DNA from: Treponema sp.
GTDB lineage: Bacteria > Spirochaetota > Spirochaetia > Treponematales > Breznakiellaceae
Length of the DNA stretch: 18,639 bases
Assembly (NCBI GenBank): GCA_031270205.1
Contig: JAISYA010000112.1
Location: 1-18,639, forward strand
Reading direction: 5' to 3'
Under the pieces are notes generated by a model, which was not told where the DNA came from, searched no databases, and saw only the letters and a program-made list of their open reading frames with translations. Positions 1 through 5,287 of this stretch are shown here, one piece after another. Made by a program: the position numbers and the translations under genes. Every line of letters begins with the position of its first letter. Position 1 is the stretch's first letter.

Positions 1-84
1 GCTTAATATTAAACTTTATCCATTTTTTAAACTAAAACATTAACTGGGTTATTGCCATATCTGATTCTATGCTATTTTATACAC

Positions 85-113
85 TTGTTGCCAGGTATAC
101 GTGATGGTATAAT
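85..113 (+). promoter_or_regulatory. Sigma-70-like promoter for the recQ-type gene
   Basis: A TTGTTG -35 box (85-90) and a perfect TATAAT -10 box (108-113) are separated by 17 bp. Transcription would begin near 120, leaving a leader of about 67 nt before the ATG at 187. The promoter lies inside the open frame that continues upstream to 52, which is a strong reason to reject that upstream start. Confidence 0.75.
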
Positions 114-186
114 CCCGAAAATTATTTCCCCCATTTTCACTAAAGCAAAACCGCACGTTCGCTCCATATATACGTTGGAGGCAAAA

Positions 187-1770
187 ATGAGCGGCAGCGA
201 ATTACAGGAACCGGCTCCCGAAAAAGCGGACCCCTTAAGCGGGGCGGTAAGCCGCCTGTTCGGCCTTTGTTACCTGTTTCCCTATCAGCGGCTGGTAGTG
301 GCGAATATTCTTGAAGCGGCACAGGCCGCGGGGATTCCGATTCATTGGCCGGACGGAGAGGGTGGGACCGCTTCGGAAGAAACGGCGGGAGAAAGCGCGG
401 CGGAGGCGGAGGCGGCGGAAGCCTTCTCTGACCGGGAATGTCTGGGGCGGCAGATTGTGATTCTGCCCACCGGGGCGGGAAAATCCCTCTGTTTTCAACT
501 GCCCGCCATGCTTATGGACGGGCCGACCCTGGTGATCTACCCCATCCTGTCTTTAATGACCGACCAGGAACGCCGCCTGCGGGAACGAGGATTTTCGCCG
601 GTGATACTCCGCGGGGGACAGACCAAAGAGGAGCGGGACTCAATCTGGGAAAAGCTGCGGCAGGGACAAAGCAAATTCATCATCACCAATCCGGAGACGC
701 TGCTTACCCCCCAGGTGATGAGCCGGCTTGAGCATATACAAATTATCCATACGGTGATAGACGAGGCCCACTGCGTCAGCGAATGGGGGGAAAGTTTCAG
801 GCCGAGTTATCTTGAAATCGGCGCTATTATAAAAGCTGTTAAATCCCCCCTGGTGACCGCGTTCACCGCTACCGCCGGCGCGCCCGTGCTGGAAAAAATC
901 AGAAAATATATCTTTGGCGATACCGGGGCCGGCGAGATCATCGGCAATCCTGACCGGCCCAATATTACCTACACGGCGAATGGCTGCATAGTCCGGGATA
1001 TGGCGGTAAGGGATTTGCTCATAACAAACGGGCGTCCCGCGATTGTGTTCTGCTCTTCCAGGCCGGGTACGGAGAAGCTTGCCGGATACCTCAGAAACGA
1101 ACTGCGGGAAACGGGAAAAGCCTGGTACAACGAAATAAAATTCTACCACGCCGGTTTAAGCAGGGAAGAAAAAACCGCTGTGGAAAAATGGTTTTTGCAT
1201 AACGGTGAGGCGGTGTTGGTCGCAACCTGCGCTTTCGGGATGGGGGTAGACAAGGCGGATATACGTACCGTTATACACCGGGATTGCCCGCCTTCGGTGG
1301 AAGCGTATTTGCAGGAAGCGGGACGGGCGGGACGGGACGGCGGCCAGTCAACGGCCGTACTCCTTTGGGGGCCTGATGATGAGGCAAGCCTCAGGCGGGC
1401 TAAAACCGGGGCGGATCGGAGGCGTATTGCGGCTTTGCTGGATTACGCCGGGAACACCGGCGGATGCCGCAGACAAGCGCTCCTTAAAATGCTTGATTAC
1501 GAGGGTGAAAACGAAAGCCCCGAATCGCTGTGCTGTGATGTCTGCGAAAATCAGGCAAGATCCCATCTGCGGGAAGAACCGGCCCTGATGGAATTTTTCA
1601 GGAAAAACAAAAGATCCTACACAATAAACGAGGCCGCCGGCATTTTAGCCCGGGCGGAAAAGACCCGCTGGTCTCAGGAACAGGCCGCTCAGTCTATCCG
1701 CCATCTCCTGAAAACCGGAAAACTGAAAACATCGCGTAACATTCTCTGGAAGAATAAAATTACCGGTTGA
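187..1770 (+). CDS. recQ: RecQ-family ATP-dependent DNA helicase (short form)
   Basis: A 3'-5' superfamily 2 DNA helicase of the RecQ type, expected to unwind DNA in recombination and repair in the cytoplasm. With the ATG at 187 the protein has 527 residues. Visible motifs are motif 0 (FPYQ, about 32-35), Walker A (PTGAGKS, 94-100), DEAH (192-195), the RecQ aromatic loop SEWGESFRP (198-206), motif III (TAFTATA, 224-230), the motif V region (ATCAFGMGVDKADIR, 346-360) and motif VI (QEAGRAGRDG, 376-385). A zinc-binding cluster follows with Cys427, Cys449, Cys450 and Cys453. No full RQC or HRDC domain is present; only about 70 residues follow the zinc cluster. An Ala/Glu-rich insertion of about 40 residues (47-88) separates motif 0 from Walker A. 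The start at 187 has GGAG at a good distance and lies downstream of the promoter. The gene ends convergently with the aminotransferase gene, overlapping it by 11 bp. Confidence 0.93.
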   Translation: MSGSELQEPAPEKADPLSGAVSRLFGLCYLFPYQRLVVANILEAAQAAGIPIHWPDGEGGTASEETAGESAAEAEAAEAFSDRECLGRQIVILPTGAGKSLCFQLPAMLMDGPTLVIYPILSLMTDQERRLRERGFSPVILRGGQTKEERDSIWEKLRQGQSKFIITNPETLLTPQVMSRLEHIQIIHTVIDEAHCVSEWGESFRPSYLEIGAIIKAVKSPLVTAFTATAGAPVLEKIRKYIFGDTGAGEIIGNPDRPNITYTANGCIVRDMAVRDLLITNGRPAIVFCSSRPGTEKLAGYLRNELRETGKAWYNEIKFYHAGLSREEKTAVEKWFLHNGEAVLVATCAFGMGVDKADIRTVIHRDCPPSVEAYLQEAGRAGRDGGQSTAVLLWGPDDEASLRRAKTGADRRRIAALLDYAGNTGGCRRQALLKMLDYEGENESPESLCCDVCENQARSHLREEPALMEFFRKNKRSYTINEAAGILARAEKTRWSQEQAAQSIRHLLKTGKLKTSRNILWKNKITG

Positions 1771-2992
1771 TTTTTTGCGTCCCCTGTTTCAAATTGCCCA
1801 GCCGTGTACAGGCTTCCTCCACGTCGGCGCGGTGGCCGAAGGCGGAAAAGCGGATAAAATCCTGCCCGGTGGGACCGAAGCCCGCGCCGGGAGTGCATAC
1901 TACCTGGCATTTTTCAAGTATCTCCGAAAAGACATCCCAACTATCCCTGCCGGGGAAATGCGCCCAGATATACGGGGAATTGTCGCCCCCCACGCAGCTT
2001 ATCTCAAGACGCCGCAGGGCGCCCCTGATGAGTTTCGCGTTACCAAGATAGAAGTCGGTAAGGGCGCGTGTTTCTTTGAGGCCCTCATCGTCAAGGGCGG
2101 CCAGCCCCCCCGCCTGGGCGATGTTGGACGCGCCATTGAAGATCGTAGTGCATATCCTGTTCCAGTCGGCGTTGACACTTTCCCCCGACACATAGGTAAG
2201 GTCTTTGGGAACCACGGACCAGCCGAGGCGCACGCCGGTAAAGCCCGCCGACTTGGAAAACGAGTTCACCTCAATGGCGCATGACTTTGCCCCTTCGATT
2301 TCATAAATACTCCTGGGGAGAGCGGGGTCACGGATATATTCGCAGTAAGCGGCGTCAAAGATGATGATTGAACCTTTGCCGCGGACGGCCTCTATGAGGG
2401 CTGCAAGCTGTTTCCGGTCCGACACCACGCCGGTAGGGTTATTGGGGGAACAGAAGTAGACAAGGCCGTTGGGGGGAATCAGGTCAAGGTCGGGGAAGTA
2501 GTTGTTTTCCTCAACGCAGGGAAGATAGGTGAGGCCCCGGTAGACCGCGCCCTGTATTGCCCCGCCCGCGGCCCCTATCAGCACCGAGCCGTCCACATAG
2601 ACCGGGTACGAGGGATCCTGCACTGCCGCCTGAGTCCCCGCGCCGAAAAGAAGCTGCAGCCGGCCAATATCGCACTTGGCCCCATCGGAAATAAACACCT
2701 CGTCGGCGGCAACCATGCCTTTGTACAGTACCGCGGCGATTTTTTCCCGCAGCGCGGTCAAGCCCTGCTCGTCGCCGTAGCCCGTATAGGTTTCCGAAGC
2801 GGCCAGCGCCGCGGCCCCCGCGGACAGTCCGCCGCCCGTGTGGGGGAAAACCGGCTCGGTGGTGTTCCCAACGCCCAGACTGATAATCCTCACCCCCGGA
2901 TGGGCCGCCGCGTATTCCCGCCGCCGCCTGGCGATTTCGGGAAAGAGATAAGCCGTCTTTATATTCGCGATGCAGGGATTACGCTGTACCAT
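1760..2992 (-). CDS. dapL: LL-diaminopimelate aminotransferase
   Basis: A fold-type I PLP aminotransferase matching the DapL family. DapL converts tetrahydrodipicolinate to LL-diaminopimelate in one step, with glutamate as amino donor, bypassing the succinylase/acetylase routes of lysine and DAP synthesis. With the ATG at 2992 the protein has 410 residues, the usual DapL length. Family motifs are ISDGAKCDIGRLQ (101-113), QDPSYPVYVDGSV (125-137), SPNNPTG (182-188) with the PLP-contacting Asn, and SFSKSAGFTGVRLGW (244-258), where Lys247 should form the Schiff base. I chose ATG 2992 because AAAGGAG sits 5 nt upstream; the GTG at 2998 overlaps that ribosome-binding site. The tRNA-Arg gene lies 61 nt upstream on the same strand with no terminator seen between them, so cotranscription is possible. 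Other class I aminotransferases are less likely given the DapL-specific strings. Confidence 0.92.
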   Translation of the reverse strand: MVQRNPCIANIKTAYLFPEIARRRREYAAAHPGVRIISLGVGNTTEPVFPHTGGGLSAGAAALAASETYTGYGDEQGLTALREKIAAVLYKGMVAADEVFISDGAKCDIGRLQLLFGAGTQAAVQDPSYPVYVDGSVLIGAAGGAIQGAVYRGLTYLPCVEENNYFPDLDLIPPNGLVYFCSPNNPTGVVSDRKQLAALIEAVRGKGSIIIFDAAYCEYIRDPALPRSIYEIEGAKSCAIEVNSFSKSAGFTGVRLGWSVVPKDLTYVSGESVNADWNRICTTIFNGASNIAQAGGLAALDDEGLKETRALTDFYLGNAKLIRGALRRLEISCVGGDNSPYIWAHFPGRDSWDVFSEILEKCQVVCTPGAGFGPTGQDFIRFSAFGHRADVEEACTRLGNLKQGTQKINR

Positions 2993-3053
2993 AACCACTC
3001 CTTTCTGTAAATTAATATTATTGAAGGATTTAGGCTGTATAGAACCGGCGCCC

Positions 3054-3126
3054 TGATCCAGGGCCGAATCGAACGGCCGACCTGCCGCTTAGGAGGCGGC
3101 CGCTCTATCCCCTGAGCTACTGGACC
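3054..3126 (-). tRNA. tRNA-Arg (anticodon CCT)
   Basis: The 73-nt minus-strand sequence folds into a full cloverleaf. It has a 7-bp acceptor stem (GGTCCAG with CTGGATC, one G-T wobble), a 4-bp D stem (GCTC/GAGC), an anticodon stem GCCGC/GCGGC around loop CTCCTAA, a 5-nt variable loop, and a T stem GGCCG/CGGCC around TTCGATT. The anticodon CCT reads AGG, giving arginine. The discriminator base is A and no CCA is encoded, so CCA must be added after transcription. A strong promoter lies just upstream. Confidence 0.96.
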
Positions 3127-3137
3127 GATACAGGGAC

Positions 3138-3166
3138 AAATTACCACATCCTCCTGATATTGTCAA
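3138..3166 (-). promoter_or_regulatory. Promoter of tRNA-Arg (possibly also dapL)
   Basis: On the minus strand a perfect TTGACA -35 box (3166-3161), a 17-bp spacer and a TAATTT -10 box (3143-3138) lie immediately upstream of the tRNA. Initiation near 3131 would give a 5' leader of only about 5 nt, typical of a tRNA gene. Confidence 0.82.
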
Positions 3167-3201
3167 TTGGCCGCTCGCTGTACTTACAGTAACTTGAGCC
3201 T

Positions 3202-3264
3202 GTTCCAAAACTGATTGACTGCGCGCTCACGTTCCCGGCATAGCCGGGGGCACGGTTTTGGACC
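3202..3264. repeat. Imperfect inverted repeat with nested GC hairpin
   Basis: Two 12-bp arms (3202-3213 and 3253-3264, sharing the core CCAAAAC/GTTTTGG) pair with two mismatches. They enclose a perfect 6-bp hairpin CCCGGC/GCCGGG (3234-3239 with 3243-3248, 3-nt loop). It lies between the tRNA promoter and the galactokinase stop codon. No U-run follows the hairpin on either strand, so it is not a standard intrinsic terminator. It may be a dispersed repeat or an mRNA 3'-end structure for galK. Confidence 0.5.
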
Positions 3265-3285
3265 AGTCTCTTGCGGTTTTTCCGC

Positions 3286-4671
3286 CTAAAAATGCAGCTC
3301 TATCGAACCCAGCGGCCGGATCCGCAGCGGCGTAAGCGAAGCGGGGCCAAACACCGTTTCGATCATTGCGCGGTAGGCGGTCATGGCGTCAATGGGAAGG
3401 TACGCCTGGACGGTTCCGGCGAAGCCGCCGCCGTGGACACGGCACGCGCCCCGCAATTCGCGCCTGCGGAAAAAATTGTTAGTCAGCGCCAGTGCCAGGC
3501 TGAGGCCCTGGGCCGCGGGACTGCGGGGGGAGTATACGTTTTGCAGCAGTTCCCATGAAGAGTTTCCGGATTCATTGACCAGTTCCAGATAGCGGTTTAA
3601 GGCCCGCTGCTTTTCTTCAGTTCCGGCGGCCCTGTCCATGGCGTCAAGGGCGGCGGCCATGGCGTCCACCCGCTCGTTCTCATCGAAAAAATGAATGGCC
3701 CGCAGCACGGCGCGGTCTCCGGCGGCCTTCCGCAGTTCCGCGGCCCCGGCCAGCACAGTCTCCCGATCAAGTTCGCTCAGTGTCGCCTTGCCAAAAAAAG
3801 CCGCCGCCGCTTTCATCTCCGAGGGAATGGCGGCATAATCCGGCGTCAGGTCGGCGTGGCTTCCCCGCGTGTTTACCACGCAGAGCACATAATCCGCGGC
3901 GGATAAATCGAAGTTGATCTGCCGCAGTTCAGGACGCGCGGCGTCGGCAAAGTTAATGGCCGCCGCGCCGCCGGAAGCGCAGGCGGCCTGATCCATAAGG
4001 CCGCAGGGCTTGCCGAAAAAGACATTCTCCGCAATCTGCCCGATCCGGGCGATTTCCAGGGCGCTCTCTTTTCCGTCCCCGTACAGGCAGTCAAAAATCC
4101 GGCCCAGGAGAACCTCCACCGCGGCGGAAGACGAAAGCCCCGAACCGGGCAGCACTGTGGAATCCGCGTTGGCGGAAAACCCGCCGACATCACGCCCCCG
4201 GCGGCCCAGCCCGGCGGCAATGCCCCGGACCAGCGCCTCGGTCATCCCCTGTTCTTCCGCCTTCGGCTTGAGGTCCGGCGCGCCCGCTGCGTCCGCCAGG
4301 CTCACTTTTACATCGGGATAACCGGTGGAACGAAAAAACACCGTCCTGTCCTTCCTGGCCCGCACAATGGCAACGCTGTCCAGTTGAATCGAGGCGGCCA
4401 GCACCTTGCCCTGGTTATGGTCGGTATGGTTGCCCCCCAGCTCTGTCCTGCCGGGGGCGCTAAATACCCGCAGGTTTTCATCAGATGCGGCAAGCTCCAC
4501 GGCGGGAAAATCTTCCGGCCGCAGCATTTGCTCGATGAGCGCCCTGTAGCGCCGCCGGGCCGCGTCTGTTTCCCCTTTGCCGCCGCCATAAAGATCGGCA
4601 AACAGCTCCCCGGCGCGCGGAGAATCGATTTTCGCTAAAAGTTCTTTTCCGGTCATAACAAAAGTATGCAT
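3286..4671 (-). CDS. galK: Galactokinase (GHMP kinase)
   Basis: Phosphorylates alpha-D-galactose to galactose-1-phosphate with ATP, the entry step of the Leloir pathway, in the cytoplasm. From ATG 4671 the protein has 461 residues. It carries the galactokinase signature SAPGRTELGGNHTDHNQGK (71-89), the GHMP ATP-binding loop LPGSGLSSSAAVEVL (174-188), LMDQAACASGG (225-235) with the predicted catalytic base Asp227, and the C-terminal GHMP motif RVHGGGFAGTVQAYLP. The start is uncertain. The frame is open to 4800, but that would overlap the divergent lipoprotein gene. ATG 4671 and ATG 4656 both lack a well-spaced ribosome-binding site, while two AAAGGAG-like sites lie about 20 and 40 nt upstream of 4671. 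No other galactose genes are in the window, and I found no convincing galK promoter. Confidence 0.92.
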   Translation of the reverse strand: MHTFVMTGKELLAKIDSPRAGELFADLYGGGKGETDAARRRYRALIEQMLRPEDFPAVELAASDENLRVFSAPGRTELGGNHTDHNQGKVLAASIQLDSVAIVRARKDRTVFFRSTGYPDVKVSLADAAGAPDLKPKAEEQGMTEALVRGIAAGLGRRGRDVGGFSANADSTVLPGSGLSSSAAVEVLLGRIFDCLYGDGKESALEIARIGQIAENVFFGKPCGLMDQAACASGGAAAINFADAARPELRQINFDLSAADYVLCVVNTRGSHADLTPDYAAIPSEMKAAAAFFGKATLSELDRETVLAGAAELRKAAGDRAVLRAIHFFDENERVDAMAAALDAMDRAAGTEEKQRALNRYLELVNESGNSSWELLQNVYSPRSPAAQGLSLALALTNNFFRRRELRGACRVHGGGFAGTVQAYLPIDAMTAYRAMIETVFGPASLTPLRIRPLGSIELHF

Positions 4672-4689
4672 GCTAAATGCGGGTCTTGT

Positions 4690-4723
4690 AAACTCCTTTT
4701 TCCGTGACAAAACTCCTTTTTCC
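4690..4723. repeat. Tandem 14-bp direct repeat upstream of galK
   Basis: The sequence AAACTCCTTTTTCC occurs at 4690-4703 and again, identical, at 4710-4723, exactly 20 bp apart. Read on the galK strand each copy contains AAAAAGGAG. The two-helical-turn spacing would suit a dimeric regulator, but the copies may equally be duplicated ribosome-binding-like sequence in the galK leader. Confidence 0.55.
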
Positions 4724-4726
4724 CCT

Positions 4727-4754
4727 TTGCGTTTTCTGTAGATCGTGTTATCAT
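4727..4754 (+). promoter_or_regulatory. Probable promoter of the lipoprotein/sensor-kinase operon
   Basis: A TTGCGT -35 box (4727-4732) and an extended -10, TG-T-TATCAT (4746-4754), are separated by 16 bp. The arrangement is the same as the antiporter promoter at 13131, which has the identical -35 sequence. Initiation near 4761 would leave a leader of about 38 nt. Confidence 0.5.
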
Positions 4755-4798
4755 TGAGAGAATCGGTTGGATTTTGAGGGTTTTTGGAAAGAGTGAGC

Positions 4799-5278
4799 AT
4801 GATGGGGAAAAAGCGCCTGGTTCCATTGATTTTTCTCGCGGCCCTGTATATGTCCTGCGGCGGAAACAGTACCGCCCTAAAGGACGGTTACTATACGGCG
4901 GAAGCCGCCGAATTCGACAGTCACGGCTGGAAGGAGTATGTGACGCTCTCTATTTCCAGCGGGAAGATATGCATGGTGGAGTATAACGCCTTTAACCCAT
5001 CGGGGCTTGTCAAATCCTGGGACATGAATTACATGCGGCTGATGAACGCCGCCAGCGGCAGCTATCCAAACGCCTATACCCGCTACTATGCCGGGCAGCT
5101 CCTTACCCGGCAGGGAACGGAGGGGATTGACGCTCTTTCGGGAGCCTCCGACTCGTACAGGACATTTTTAAGACTTGCGGACGCGGCGCTTGAAAACGCC
5201 CGGCGGGGCGACACCGGACCCCGCATGGTGAGTTTCGGCGGCGAGCGGCACGGCACGGCGCCGGCCCCTGTCCATTAA
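4799..5278 (+). CDS. FMN-binding-domain lipoprotein
   Basis: A 159-residue exported lipoprotein. The N-terminus has a basic start (MMGKKR), a hydrophobic stretch (about 8-18) and a relaxed, spirochete-style lipobox LYMSC with Cys20 as the lipidation site. The mature part resembles the FMN-binding (FMN_bind) family in its membrane-anchored lipoprotein form. It has the DGYYTAEAAEFDSHGWKEYV opening and a D-x-x-S-G-A-S motif (Asp111 to Ser117). In related proteins the equivalent SGAT threonine accepts FMN covalently through a flavin transferase; here the acceptor position is Ser. The role is unknown; it could carry electrons or sense redox state outside the cytoplasmic membrane. I chose ATG 4799 for GGAAAGAG 5 nt upstream; ATG 4802 also works. 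The downstream kinase starts 9 nt after the stop, so the two are very likely cotranscribed. Confidence 0.75.
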   Translation: MMGKKRLVPLIFLAALYMSCGGNSTALKDGYYTAEAAEFDSHGWKEYVTLSISSGKICMVEYNAFNPSGLVKSWDMNYMRLMNAASGSYPNAYTRYYAGQLLTRQGTEGIDALSGASDSYRTFLRLADAALENARRGDTGPRMVSFGGERHGTAPAPVH

Positions 5279-5287
5279 GGTTGGACA

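Noticed and set aside
52..186. Upstream extension of the RecQ-type frame to position 52
   Set aside because: A strong promoter (TTGTTG-17-TATAAT, 85-113) lies inside it, the extra residues do not resemble RecQ, and ATG 187 has a good ribosome-binding site.
1775..2284. Plus-strand open frame of 169 codons
   Set aside because: It is antisense to the well-supported aminotransferase gene, with no family match.
3271..3284. GCGG-TTTTT-CCGC hairpin as a galK terminator
   Set aside because: The stem is only 4 bp and no U-run follows on the galK strand.
4672..4800. Extension of galactokinase to 4800
   Set aside because: It would overlap the start and promoter of the divergent lipoprotein gene, and the extra ~40 residues do not look like galactokinase.
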